Positions 9,155 through 17,314 of a stretch of 64,000 bases of DNA are shown here, piece by piece (within the stretch, counting starts at the first letter, position 1; every line of letters starts with the position of its first letter). Made by a program: the position numbers and the translations under genes. The stretch comes from Chloroflexota bacterium (GTDB lineage: Bacteria; Chloroflexota; Limnocylindria; P2-11E): the NCBI GenBank assembly GCA_027310565.1, contig DAIDAP010000027.1, positions 1-64,000 on the forward strand, given 5' to 3'. The notes beneath the pieces were generated by a model that saw only the letters and a program-made list of their open reading frames with translations, was not told the DNA's origin and did not search any database.

Positions 9155-10173
9155 TCCGCGGCGTGCTGCCGCGGCGCGACGCCGTCGCGCTCGCCGCGGT
9201 CGCGGCGCTCATCGCGGTCGCCCCGTTCGCGCTCTCGGGGTACTACCTCGGCGTGCTCGTCACCGCCGGCCTGTACGGGATCGCGGCGGTCGGGCTGTGC
9301 CTCTTCGTCGGGTACGCCAAGCAGATCTCGCTCGGGCACGCCGCGTTCTACGGCCTGGGCGCCTACGCCTCGGGGCTGCTCGCGACGCGGCTGGGCCTCT
9401 CCCCGTGGCTCACGCTGCCGGTCGCCGTGGCGCTCGTGGTCCTCGCCGCGGCCGCCGTGGGCTACCCGGTGCTGCGCCTCGAGGGCAACTACCTCGCGAT
9501 GGCGACGCTCGCCCTGGGGATCATGTTCTCGGTCGTGCTGCGGGAGTGGATCCCCGTCACCGCCGGCCCGTCCGGGTTCTCCGGCATCCCCGAGCTGCCC
9601 TTCCCGCGGGTCTTCGCCAAGGGCGAGGCGAACACGCTGTGGCTCGTCTGGGCCTTCGTGATCGCGCTCGCCGCGCTCGCGCTCGCGTTCGTCAACTCGC
9701 GCTGGGGTCGGGCGCTTCGCGCGATCGGCGACAGCGAGCTCGCGGCCGAGCTCGTCGGCCTCGACACCGCGCGCTGGAAGGTCGGCATCTTCGCACTGTC
9801 GGCGGGCTATGCCGCGGTGGCCGGCGCGCTCTACGCGCACTACGTCACGTTCCTGTCCCCCGAGCCGTTCGGCTTCATGTTCAGCCTCGAACTGCTCGTC
9901 ATGGCCGTGGTCGGCGGCCTCGCCAGCGTGTGGGGCGGCATCACCGGCGCGGTCGTCATCGTCGCGCTCACCGAGCTGCTGCGGCGCGCGCTCCCGCCGT
10001 GGCTCCCGGGCTCGTCGGGCGAGCTCGAGCTCGTCGTCTTCGGCGTGATCCTGATCGTCGTGCTGCTGCTGCGGCCATCGGGGCTGGCGAGCCTCGGCGC
10101 CTGGGTCATCGAGCGACGCGGGCGCGAGCCGATCGCGGTCGAGGCGCCGGAGGCGGGGGCCCGTGCCGGCTGA
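9151..10173 (+). CDS. livM: Branched-chain-type ABC transporter permease LivM
   Basis: This 340-residue polytopic membrane protein carries LivM signatures: GLCLFVGYAKQISLGHAAFYGLGAY near residue 50, EGNYLAMATLALGIMFS, and the ATPase-contact loop ELVGLDTARWKVGIFALSAGYAAVAGALYAHY. It uses a GTG start overlapping the livH stop, and its 3' end overlaps livG by 11 bp. The C-terminus (about 25 residues, Arg/Glu/Ala rich) extends past the last membrane segment. Confidence 0.9.
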   Translation: MIRGVLPRRDAVALAAVAALIAVAPFALSGYYLGVLVTAGLYGIAAVGLCLFVGYAKQISLGHAAFYGLGAYASGLLATRLGLSPWLTLPVAVALVVLAAAAVGYPVLRLEGNYLAMATLALGIMFSVVLREWIPVTAGPSGFSGIPELPFPRVFAKGEANTLWLVWAFVIALAALALAFVNSRWGRALRAIGDSELAAELVGLDTARWKVGIFALSAGYAAVAGALYAHYVTFLSPEPFGFMFSLELLVMAVVGGLASVWGGITGAVVIVALTELLRRALPPWLPGSSGELELVVFGVILIVVLLLRPSGLASLGAWVIERRGREPIAVEAPEAGARAG

Positions 10174-10882
10174 GACGCTGCTCGAGACGCGTGGCGTCTG
10201 GCGGGAGTTCGGCGGCGTCGTCGCGCTGCGCGACGTCGACGTCGCGCTGCGCGCGGGCGAGATCCTGGCGCTCATCGGACCGAACGGAGCGGGCAAGACG
10301 ACGCTCCTCAACGTGTTTTCGTGCGTCCTCGCGCCGACGCGCGGCGGCGTCTACGTCCGCGGCGTGCGCATGAACGGCCGGTCGCCGCACGCCGTCGCGC
10401 GGGCCGGCGTCACGCGGACGTTCCAGAACCTGCAGCTCTTCGGCAGCCTCACCGTCGAGGAGAACGTCCGCGTCGCGCTCGAGGCCCGCGGGCGCGGGGC
10501 CGCGGATCGCTCGGGCGTCGAGCGCTGCCTCGCGCGTCTGGGCATCGCCGACCGCGCCGCCGACCGCGCGGACGAGCTCCCGTTCGGGCAGCGCCGGCTC
10601 GTCGAGCTCGCGCGGGCCCTTGCCCTGGAGCCGACGGCGCTCCTGCTCGACGAGCCCGCGGCGGGCCTCAGCCTCCTCGAGCGGGTCGCGCTGCGCCACC
10701 TGCTGCTGCGCGTGCGCTCCGACGGCGTCGCGGTCCTGCTCGTCGAGCACGACCTCGACCTCGCGCTCGGCGTCGCGGACCGCGTCGTCGTGCTCGACCA
10801 GGGCGTGAAGATCGCCGACCTCAAACCGGAGGAGGTGCGCCGCGACGAGCGCGTCGTCGCCGCGTACCTGGGGACGGAGTGA
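10163..10882 (+). CDS. livG: Branched-chain-type ABC transporter ATP-binding protein LivG
   Basis: This 239-residue ABC ATPase has the Walker A motif GPNGAGKTT, the Q-loop TFQNLQLF, the Walker B motif ALLLDEPAAGLSLLE and the switch His in LVEHDLDLALGVADRVVVLDQG. The signature position reads LPFGQRRLVELARAL, where LPFG replaces the usual LSYGQ; this is still a recognisable LivG variant. The GTG start lies 11 bp inside livM. LivG and LivF together drive the importer. Confidence 0.9.
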   Translation: MPAETLLETRGVWREFGGVVALRDVDVALRAGEILALIGPNGAGKTTLLNVFSCVLAPTRGGVYVRGVRMNGRSPHAVARAGVTRTFQNLQLFGSLTVEENVRVALEARGRGAADRSGVERCLARLGIADRAADRADELPFGQRRLVELARALALEPTALLLDEPAAGLSLLERVALRHLLLRVRSDGVAVLLVEHDLDLALGVADRVVVLDQGVKIADLKPEEVRRDERVVAAYLGTE

Positions 10883-10886
10883 CGCC

Positions 10887-11684
10887 GTGACCGAGACCGC
10901 GCTTCGTCTCGACGGCCTCACCGCCGGCTACGGCGCGCTCACCGTGCTCCACGAGGTGCACGCCGAGGCGCGCCCCGGCGAGGTCACCGCGCTCCTCGGC
11001 GCCAACGGCGCCGGCAAGAGCACCCTGCTCGCGGTCGCGAGCGGGCTGCTGCGCCCGAGCGCGGGGCGCGTGTGGCTCCACGACCGCGACGTCACCGGGC
11101 TTGGCGCCGAGCGTCTGGTGCGCCGTGGGATCGCGCTCGTCCCCGAGCGGCGGCAGGTCTTCTCGACGATGAGCGTCATGGAGAACCTGCTCCTCGGCGC
11201 GCACCACCGGATGGGCCGCGACCCGCGCGCCGCCGTGCGGCTCGACGTCGACCGCGTCCTCGGCATGTTCCCGGCGCTCGCGCGGCGGACCGGACAGCTC
11301 GCCGGATCGCTCTCGGGCGGCGAGCAGCAGATGCTCGCGATCGCGCGCGCGCTCATGGCCCGGCCGTCGGTGCTCCTGCTCGACGAGCCGAGCCTCGGGC
11401 TCGCGCCGCTGGTCGCGCGCGAGATCTTCTCGGTGATCGCGGCCCTCCCGGAGCAGGGCTGCGCGGTGCTCCTCGTGGAGCAGAACGCGCGGGCGGCGCT
11501 CGCGATCGCCCGATACTGCTACGTGCTCGAGCTCGGCCGTGTGGCGAAGCAGGGCCGCGCCGAGGAGCTCGCGCGCGATCCCGCGGTGCACGCGGCGTAT
11601 CTCGGCGGGCGGAAGGAGGACGTCGATGCCGGCGGTGACCTATCGCCCGGGCCGGATCGCCCGCATCACGCTCGATCGGCCTAG
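10887..11684 (+). CDS. livF: Branched-chain-type ABC transporter ATP-binding protein LivF
   Basis: This 265-residue ABC ATPase has the Walker A motif GANGAGKST, the signature LSGGEQQMLAIARALMARP, the Walker B motif VLLLDEPSLGLAP and LLVEQNARAALAIA. LivF-specific features are VPERRQVFSTMSVMENLLLG and the C-terminal YLGG. The annotated end is about 25 residues longer than usual because the frame runs on past YLGGRKED into the following enoyl-CoA hydratase gene (59 bp overlap). The ribosome site of that next gene lies inside the livF tail. Confidence 0.9.
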   Translation: MTETALRLDGLTAGYGALTVLHEVHAEARPGEVTALLGANGAGKSTLLAVASGLLRPSAGRVWLHDRDVTGLGAERLVRRGIALVPERRQVFSTMSVMENLLLGAHHRMGRDPRAAVRLDVDRVLGMFPALARRTGQLAGSLSGGEQQMLAIARALMARPSVLLLDEPSLGLAPLVAREIFSVIAALPEQGCAVLLVEQNARAALAIARYCYVLELGRVAKQGRAEELARDPAVHAAYLGGRKEDVDAGGDLSPGPDRPHHARSA

Positions 11685-12372
11685 CGTCCTGAACGCCGCC
11701 GACGAGGCGTGGGTCGCCGACCTGAACGCGTGCGCCGACGAGGCCGCCGCCGATCCGGCCGCGCGCGTCGTCGTCGTCGAGGGACGGGGCCGCGCGTTCT
11801 GCACCGGCATCGACCTCACCGTCCTCGCGGCCGGGCGGATCCGGCGCGAGTGGTTCGTCGGCTGGGAGCGCGCGCTGCGGCGGCTCGAGACGATGGACCG
11901 GCTCGTCGTCGCGGCGCTGCACGGCCACTGCATCGGCGGCGGGCTGCAGGTCGCCCTCGCGTGCGACGTCCGCGTCGCGCGCGACGACGCGACGCTGGGG
12001 CTGCCCGCGGTGAAGGAGTGCCTCATCCCGGGCCTGGGCGTCTGGCGGCTGCCGCGGTACGTCGGGCTCGGGCGGGCGAAGCGGCTGGTCCTGACCGGCG
12101 AGACGATCGGCGCCGCAGAGGCCCTCGCCATCGGCCTCGTCGACCACGTGGCACCGGCGGACGTGTTCGACCGCGAGGTCGCGCGCGTCGCCGAGGCGCT
12201 CGCCGGCGTCGCCTTCGCGAGCGCGATCGAGTCGAAGCGGCTCCTCGACCGCGCCTTCGAGCCGTACGAGCCGGTGCTCGCGGCGTACCTCGACGCGCAG
12301 GAGCGCGCCATGGCCTCGCCGGAGCACGCCGCGGCGATGGCCGAGTGGAGGTCGCGGAAGCGGGGCGGCTGA
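11626..12372 (+). CDS. Enoyl-CoA hydratase/isomerase (crotonase) family protein
   Basis: This 248-residue crotonase-fold enzyme acts on acyl-CoA thioesters, typically hydrating enoyl-CoA in beta-oxidation-like routes. The oxyanion-hole segments are FCTGIDLTVL and HGHCIGGGLQVALACDVRVA. The active-site loop carries LPAVKECLIPGLG. The ATG at 11626 is selected over an upstream in-frame GTG because GGAAGGAGGA lies 5-15 bases before it and homology begins at YRPGRIARITLDRP. It is the last gene of the co-directional PaaK-Ior-Kor-Liv run, so it may process the CoA thioester made there. The specific substrate is unknown. Confidence 0.85.
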   Translation: MPAVTYRPGRIARITLDRPSVLNAADEAWVADLNACADEAAADPAARVVVVEGRGRAFCTGIDLTVLAAGRIRREWFVGWERALRRLETMDRLVVAALHGHCIGGGLQVALACDVRVARDDATLGLPAVKECLIPGLGVWRLPRYVGLGRAKRLVLTGETIGAAEALAIGLVDHVAPADVFDREVARVAEALAGVAFASAIESKRLLDRAFEPYEPVLAAYLDAQERAMASPEHAAAMAEWRSRKRGG

Positions 12373-12429
12373 CCGCCGACCCATCGCACCCGCGGCGGGC
12401 CGCACGTCGAGACGGCGCCGCGGCCACGG

Positions 12430-13662
12430 ATGCGCGACCATCGGGGCACGAGCGGGCAGCACGATCGCTACGACCTCGCGGTCATCGGCGCGGGCATCGT
12501 CGGGCTCGCCACGGCCCGCGAGGCGCTCCGCCGGACGCCCGGCGCGCGCGTCGTCGTCCTCGAGAAGGAGGACGGACCGGCGCGCCATCAGTCGGGGCAC
12601 AACAGCGGGGTCGTCCACTCCGGCCTCTACTACCGGCCCGGATCGCAGAAGGCGCGCCTCTGCGTCGCCGGGAACGCGCTGCTCGCCGCGTACTGCGACG
12701 AGCGCGGCATCCCCCACGAGCGCTGCGGGAAGCTCGTCGTCGCGTCGAGCGAGCGCGAGCTCGCGCCGCTCGAGGAGCTCCGCCGCCGCGGCGAGGCGAA
12801 CGGCCTCGCCGGGCTGCGCGTCCTCGGCGCGGACGAGATCCGCGACGTCGAGCCGCACGTGGTCGGCGCGGCGGCGCTGCACGTGCCGAGCGCGGGCATC
12901 GTGGACTACGTCGCCGTCGCGCGCGCGCTCGAGGCCGACGTGCGCGCCGCGGGCGGCGCGGTCAGGTACGGGAGCGACGTCGCGGCGGTCGACCGGCGCG
13001 ACGGCGCGCTCCACCTGCGCACGGCCCACAAGACCGTCGTGGCCGAGCGCGCCGTGGGCTGCGCGGGGCTGTGGTCCGATCGCCTCGCGCGCCGCGCCGG
13101 CGCGGATCCCGAGCCGCGCATCGTGCCGTTCCGCGGCGACTACTACGTCCTGCGGCCGGAGCGCCGCGCGCTCGTGCGCGCGCTGGTCTACCCGGTCCCC
13201 GACCCGCGCTTCCCGTTCCTCGGCGTCCACTTCACCCGCCGCATCGACGGCGCGGTGTGGCTCGGGCCCAACGCCGTCCTCGCGTTCGCGCGCGCGGGGT
13301 ACCGGCGCACCGACGTGAGCCTCGGCGACCTCGTCGACACGATCCGCACACCCGGCTTCCGACGGCTCGCGCGCCGCCACTGGCGCGCCGGCGCGGCGGA
13401 GATGTACCGCGACCTGTCCCGCCGGGCGTTCCTCGCCGAGCTGCGCCGCTACGTCCCGGACCTGCGGGCGGACGACCTGCTGCCGGGCCCGTCGGGCGTG
13501 CGCGCCCAGGCGATCGCGGCCGACGGGACGCTCCTCGACGACTTCGTGTTCGACCGCCTCGGGCCGTTCCTCAACGTGCGCAACGCGCCCTCGCCCGCCG
13601 CGACGTCGAGCCTCGCCATCGCGCGCGCGATCGTCGACGCGCTCGAGACGGCCGCGGCCTGA
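12430..13662 (+). CDS. lhgO: L-2-hydroxyglutarate oxidase (FAD-dependent)
   Basis: This 410-residue FAD enzyme is of the DAO/LhgO family, which oxidises L-2-hydroxyglutarate to 2-oxoglutarate and passes electrons to the quinone pool. The dinucleotide-binding motif VIGAGIVGLATAREAL lies at residues 18-33, followed by the LhgO signature HQSGHNSGVVHSGLYYRPGSQKARLC. The C-terminal FAD-binding part has GPSGVRAQAI, DDFVFD and LNVRNAPSPAATSSLAIARAI. The length is as expected. It lies 57 bp after the enoyl-CoA hydratase and ends convergent with the E2 gene, so it may be the last gene of the upstream operon or independent. Confidence 0.88.
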   Translation: MRDHRGTSGQHDRYDLAVIGAGIVGLATAREALRRTPGARVVVLEKEDGPARHQSGHNSGVVHSGLYYRPGSQKARLCVAGNALLAAYCDERGIPHERCGKLVVASSERELAPLEELRRRGEANGLAGLRVLGADEIRDVEPHVVGAAALHVPSAGIVDYVAVARALEADVRAAGGAVRYGSDVAAVDRRDGALHLRTAHKTVVAERAVGCAGLWSDRLARRAGADPEPRIVPFRGDYYVLRPERRALVRALVYPVPDPRFPFLGVHFTRRIDGAVWLGPNAVLAFARAGYRRTDVSLGDLVDTIRTPGFRRLARRHWRAGAAEMYRDLSRRAFLAELRRYVPDLRADDLLPGPSGVRAQAIAADGTLLDDFVFDRLGPFLNVRNAPSPAATSSLAIARAIVDALETAAA

Positions 13663-13708
13663 GGATGGCGGCCGCGGCGCGCGCGGCCTCGAACGCGACG
13701 GCCGGCCC

Positions 13709-14590
13709 TCACTCGAGCCGGTGCAGCTCCTCCTCGATGCGCGCCAGCAGACGGTCGGCGGCGTAGTCGTCGAGCTCGCGGCGGTCGTAGCAGAGCGTCA
13801 GGTAGCACCGGCCCTCGCGCACCGCTCCCGGCGCCAGGATGGCGCGCTGCCCGGGCGGCACGAGCGGGAACGCCATGTGCGTGCCCACCGAGCCCACGTT
13901 GGTGACGGTGAAGACGGCGTCGAGGACCTCTTCCGGACGCAGACGGCCGTCGCGGGCGCGCCCGGAGAGATCCGCGATCGCCGCGGAGATATCGGTCACG
14001 TCGCTCCGATCGCTCCCTTTCACCACGGGCACGACGAGGCCATCGGGCACCTCGACCGCGACGCCGACGTTGGCGGATCCCGCGGCGGACGCGAGCGCCT
14101 TCACGAAGAAGGCGGTCCAGCTCGCGCCCGCCCGCCGAATGCGGGAGACGTCGACCTCGCGCACGCACGCTCCCTGCGGGATCGTGGCCCGGGACTGCTG
14201 CATCCGCTGCGCGATGCGACGGCGCATCGGCGAGAGACCTTCGCTCGGCGCCTCGGCGGCGCGAGCGTCCGCGGTCGCCGCCGGCGGCGCGGCGGCCATG
14301 CCCGGCCCGCTCGCCTCCGTCCGGATGCGCGCGATCACCTCGCCGACGGGCACGGTCGCGCCCTCCTCGACGAGGACCTCCGCGAGCACCCCCTCGGCCG
14401 GCGCCTCAAGGTCCGAGCTGACCTTCTCGGTGTCGATCTCCGCGAGCGGCTCCCCCTTCCGCACGGCGTCGCCCCGCCGCTTGTGCCAGCGGGCCACGGT
14501 ACCCTCGACGAGCGTGTCGGCGAGCTTCGGCAGGCGGACCTCGACCTCCGTCCCGCTCGCCGGGTGCCGGTGCTCGCGCTCATCCCGCAT
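13709..14590 (-). CDS. Lipoyl-bearing E2-like acyltransferase subunit lacking the catalytic His and subunit-binding domain
   Basis: This 293-residue protein has an N-terminal lipoyl domain (residues 16-91, lipoyl Lys56 in DTEKVSSD) and then a short Ala/Pro linker. The peripheral subunit-binding domain normally found here is missing. A shortened 2-oxoacid dehydrogenase acyltransferase domain runs from 118 to 293 (SPMRRRIAQRM, GLVVPVVKGSD, AVFTVTNVGSVG). At the usual HxxxDG active-site motif it reads YDRRELDDY (268-276), so the catalytic His is Arg270 and the Gly is Asp275. The segment around the NAS strand before GVAVEV is also shortened. The start overlaps the E1-alpha stop by 11 bp. The missing pieces are found fused to the E1-beta subunit of the same operon, which suggests a heteromeric E2 core. 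No E3 gene is in the window. Confidence 0.82.
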   Translation of the reverse strand: MRDEREHRHPASGTEVEVRLPKLADTLVEGTVARWHKRRGDAVRKGEPLAEIDTEKVSSDLEAPAEGVLAEVLVEEGATVPVGEVIARIRTEASGPGMAAAPPAATADARAAEAPSEGLSPMRRRIAQRMQQSRATIPQGACVREVDVSRIRRAGASWTAFFVKALASAAGSANVGVAVEVPDGLVVPVVKGSDRSDVTDISAAIADLSGRARDGRLRPEEVLDAVFTVTNVGSVGTHMAFPLVPPGQRAILAPGAVREGRCYLTLCYDRRELDDYAADRLLARIEEELHRLE

Positions 14591-15518
14591 AGGTGTGCTC
14601 CAGCGCGCTCGCGGGGTCGTCCCACGGCTGCGCTTCCGCCCAGGCGGCCGCATCGGCGGCGACCGCCTCGGCGCTCTCGTCCTGGATCCGGGCACGCCGC
14701 GCGCCCAGGCGGCCCGCGAGGAGCCGGACCGGATCGCGGGCCCGCCACCGCGCGGCCTCGTCCGCCGGACGGTAACGGCTGTCGTCGTCGTTGGAGGTGT
14801 TCGCGCGGAAGCGATAGCAGCTCGCCTCGATGAGCGTCGGGCCGCCTCCGGCGCGGGCCCGGTCGATCGCATCCTTCGCCGCGGCGTGGACCTGCTCCAC
14901 GTCCATGCCGTCCACGGCCACGCCGGGCATGCCGTATCCGGCGGCCCGCTGCGACAGGCTCGTGACCGCGTGCTGCAGGCGCGCCGGCACCGACTGAGCG
15001 TAGAGGTTGTTCTCGACGCAGAACACGCACGGCAGGCGATGCACCGCGGCGAAGTTCATGGCCTCGTGCACCTCGCCCTTCTGCGCGCCGCCGTCGCCGA
15101 ACGCGATCCACGTCACCGAGTCCTCACCGAGCAGGCGGGAGCCCCAGGCGATCCCCACGCCGTGCGTGACGTGGTTCGGCTGCGGGCCCCCGAGGGTGAG
15201 GATGCGCAGGCGCTTCGAGCCCCAGTGGGCGTACGGCTGCCGTCCGCGCGACGAGGGATCCCGGGGGCGCGCGAAGAAGCTCGCCATCACCTCGCGCGGC
15301 GACACGCCCAGGGCGAGCATCGCGCTGAGGTCGCGATAGTGCGGAGCCACGAAGTCGTGGCCCGCGCCGAGGGCGAGCGCGTATCCGGCTCCGATCGCCT
15401 CGTGCCCCGCGCACGGGACCGCGAAGTGGGCCTTCCCCGCCCGCGCGAGGCCCCACATCCGCTCGTCGAGGCGGCGGGCCAGCGTCATGAGACCGTAGGC
15501 GCGCTCGAGGTCAATCAC
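14580..15518 (-). CDS. 2-oxoacid dehydrogenase E1 component, alpha subunit
   Basis: This 312-residue protein is the TPP-binding alpha subunit of a pyruvate/branched-chain/acetoin-type dehydrogenase. The TPP motif GDGGAQKGEVHEAMNFAA begins near residue 140 and ends in CVENNLYAQS. The phosphorylation-loop region has HWGSKRL in place of the usual HMHM-type sequence, and ASCYRFRANTSNDDDSRYR follows. It is slightly short at the N-terminus for the family (about 320-360). It overlaps E1-beta by 8 bp and the E2-like gene by 11 bp, so the three proteins are made together. Substrate is unassigned. Confidence 0.88.
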   Translation of the reverse strand: MIDLERAYGLMTLARRLDERMWGLARAGKAHFAVPCAGHEAIGAGYALALGAGHDFVAPHYRDLSAMLALGVSPREVMASFFARPRDPSSRGRQPYAHWGSKRLRILTLGGPQPNHVTHGVGIAWGSRLLGEDSVTWIAFGDGGAQKGEVHEAMNFAAVHRLPCVFCVENNLYAQSVPARLQHAVTSLSQRAAGYGMPGVAVDGMDVEQVHAAAKDAIDRARAGGGPTLIEASCYRFRANTSNDDDSRYRPADEAARWRARDPVRLLAGRLGARRARIQDESAEAVAADAAAWAEAQPWDDPASALEHTYAG

Positions 15519-16962
15519 CTTCGATGAGCTCCTTCACCCGCCGCAGGAAGCGACCGGCGACCGCGCCATCCACGGCGCGGTGGTCGACCGTCAGGGCGAG
15601 CCACGCGGCGCCGTCGCGGACCGCGCCGATGCGCAGCGCGGCGGTCTGCCCGGGACGGACCGCCGGCAGCCCCAGCGCCGACGAGCCGGGCCCGAAGTCG
15701 GTCACCGTGAAGGTCCCGTCGCCGCGGCAGGGCGCCCGCGGTCCCAGGTCGAGGTCGATGCGGACGGCGTCGTGCGCCTTGATGCCGTCCCAGGTGAACT
15801 CGGCGTTGCAGACGGGGAACTCGCGACAGGCCCGCTCGACGGCGGAGAGCGCGCGCTCGAGGTGCTCCTCCGGCATCGCCACCTCGACGACGCTGCTCGC
15901 CTCCGCGGCCGCGGCATCGTAGGCGGCGGCCGACCGCGCCGGCCGCGAGCCCCGGAGCAGCGTCCGCGCCGCGTCGACGATGCGATGGCGGCCCGGGATG
16001 AGCGCGTCCTCGAGCGGATCCTGGACCGGGATCCCCGCGATGTCCGGCATGGCGACCCGGATCGGCGGCGCCCGCAGCTCGCCGGCGAGCCGCTCGGCCG
16101 CGAGCGCGACGATCTCGGCGCCGAGCCCCATCGTCAGCGTGTCCTCGTGGACGACGCACAGCCGCCCGGTCCGTCGGACGGACTCGATGATCGCCGGACG
16201 ATCGAGCGGCAGGAGCGTGCGCAGATCCAGGACTTCGGCCTCGATGCCGAGGTCGGCGAGCTGCTCCGCCGCGGCCAGCGACTCGTGGAGCATGCGGCCG
16301 TACGAGACGATCGTCAGCGCGTCGCCGCTCCGCACGACGTGCGCCCTGCCGATCTGCGCGACGTGCTCCCCGGCCGGCACGGGCCCCTTCACCGCGCGGT
16401 AGGTGAGCTTGTGCTCCAGGAACAGGACCGGATCCGGGTCGCGGATCGCGGCGGTGAGCAGCCCCTTCGCGTCGGCCGGGAAGCTCGGCGCGACCACCTT
16501 CAGCCCGGGGACGTGACAGTAGAACGCCTCGACGCTCTGCGAGTGGTACGGGCCGCCGCGGAATCCCGCGCCGTACGCGGCGCGGACGACGAGCGGGCAG
16601 GTCCAGTCGCCCGCGCTCCGCCAGCGGATCCGCGCCGCCTCGCCGATGAGCTGGTCGGCCGCGGCGTGGAGGAAGTCCGCGAACTGGATCTCGGCCACCG
16701 GCCTGAGCCCGCGCATCGCGAGCCCCACCGCGATTCCCACGATACCGAGCTCCGCCATCGGCGTATCCACGACACGCCCGGCACCGAACCGCGCCGAGAG
16801 CCCCTCGGTGGCGCGGAACACGCCGCCGAGCAGACCGACGTCCTCGCCGAGCACGACGACGGTGGGGTCACGCTCCATCTCCTCGGCGAGCGCCTCGCGC
16901 ACCGCCTCCACGAGCGTGAGCTGCCGCTCGGCGCCTCCGTCGTTCGGCTCCCCTCGGGCCAC
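15511..16962 (-). CDS. 2-oxoacid dehydrogenase E1 beta subunit fused to an E2 catalytic-domain module
   Basis: Residues 1-340 of this 483-residue protein are a complete E1-beta (LGEDVGLLGGVFRATEGL, TPMAELGIVGIAVGLAMRG, GPYHSQSVEAFYCHVPGLKVV, VVHEDTLTMGLGAEI, PIRVAMPDIAGIPVQDPLEDALIP). After an Ala-rich linker (341-357) comes a compact acyltransferase-like module at 358-483: REFPVCNAEFTWDGIKAHDAV, GTFTVTDFG, and the intact E2 active-site motif DHRAVDG at 460-466. The module lacks the N-terminal SPMRR helix and the GLVVPV segment of E2, which are exactly the parts kept in the separate E2-like protein of this operon. E1-beta is normally about 325-340 residues with no acyltransferase part. The assignment of both halves is by motif recognition; the shared active site is inference. 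Confidence 0.85.
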   Translation of the reverse strand: MARGEPNDGGAERQLTLVEAVREALAEEMERDPTVVVLGEDVGLLGGVFRATEGLSARFGAGRVVDTPMAELGIVGIAVGLAMRGLRPVAEIQFADFLHAAADQLIGEAARIRWRSAGDWTCPLVVRAAYGAGFRGGPYHSQSVEAFYCHVPGLKVVAPSFPADAKGLLTAAIRDPDPVLFLEHKLTYRAVKGPVPAGEHVAQIGRAHVVRSGDALTIVSYGRMLHESLAAAEQLADLGIEAEVLDLRTLLPLDRPAIIESVRRTGRLCVVHEDTLTMGLGAEIVALAAERLAGELRAPPIRVAMPDIAGIPVQDPLEDALIPGRHRIVDAARTLLRGSRPARSAAAYDAAAAEASSVVEVAMPEEHLERALSAVERACREFPVCNAEFTWDGIKAHDAVRIDLDLGPRAPCRGDGTFTVTDFGPGSSALGLPAVRPGQTAALRIGAVRDGAAWLALTVDHRAVDGAVAGRFLRRVKELIEGD

Positions 16963-17062
16963 CTGCGCAATCCTCGCACAGCGCTTCCATGGCGGTGCGC
17001 GCGACCGGCGGGACCGGCGACGACGCGTCCGCGCGCGCCGTCCGCGGCGCCGCGCACCGCCG

Positions 17063-17314
17063 CTATGCGCCGATGGGGCTGCCCACGACGTGACCCGCCC
17101 GGCGCATCGCCTCGACGAGCCGCGGCGGGTCGGTGAGGTCCGGCTCGTAGGTCACGTGCGCGATCCCGCTGCGGACGTCGAGGCTTGCCTGCACCACCCC
17201 GGTGAGCCGGCGCAGATCGCGCTCCACGGTGTAGGACCCGCGGCAGCACTCCGCGCCGATCCGCAGCCAGACGGTGGCGAGCCGCTTCCCAGCCGCTCCG
17301 GCTTCGCCGCTCAT
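17063..17314 (-). CDS. Small HMA-like (heavy-metal-associated) domain protein, coupled to MMPL transporter
   Basis: This 83-residue protein has the spacing and beta-alpha-beta pattern of HMA/CopZ-type metallochaperone domains (VERDLRRLTGVVQASLDVRSGIAHVTYEP, ending EAMRRAGHVVGSP). The metal-binding loop reads GAECCRGS. The usual CxxC is therefore replaced by an adjacent Cys pair, and metal specificity or even metal binding is uncertain. The ATG overlaps the stop of the MMPL transporter gene by 4 bp (17311-17314), so it is translated after it. I choose this ATG because of that overlap and because the domain begins at once. Confidence 0.7.
   Translation of the reverse strand: MSGEAGAAGKRLATVWLRIGAECCRGSYTVERDLRRLTGVVQASLDVRSGIAHVTYEPDLTDPPRLVEAMRRAGHVVGSPIGA

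Noticed and set aside
13709-14590. Treating the E2-like gene as a simple pseudogene because the catalytic His is missing
   Set aside because: The frame is intact, the lipoyl Lys and most core motifs are conserved, the gene is coupled to E1-alpha, and the missing motif is present in the E1-beta fusion, which favours divided function over decay.
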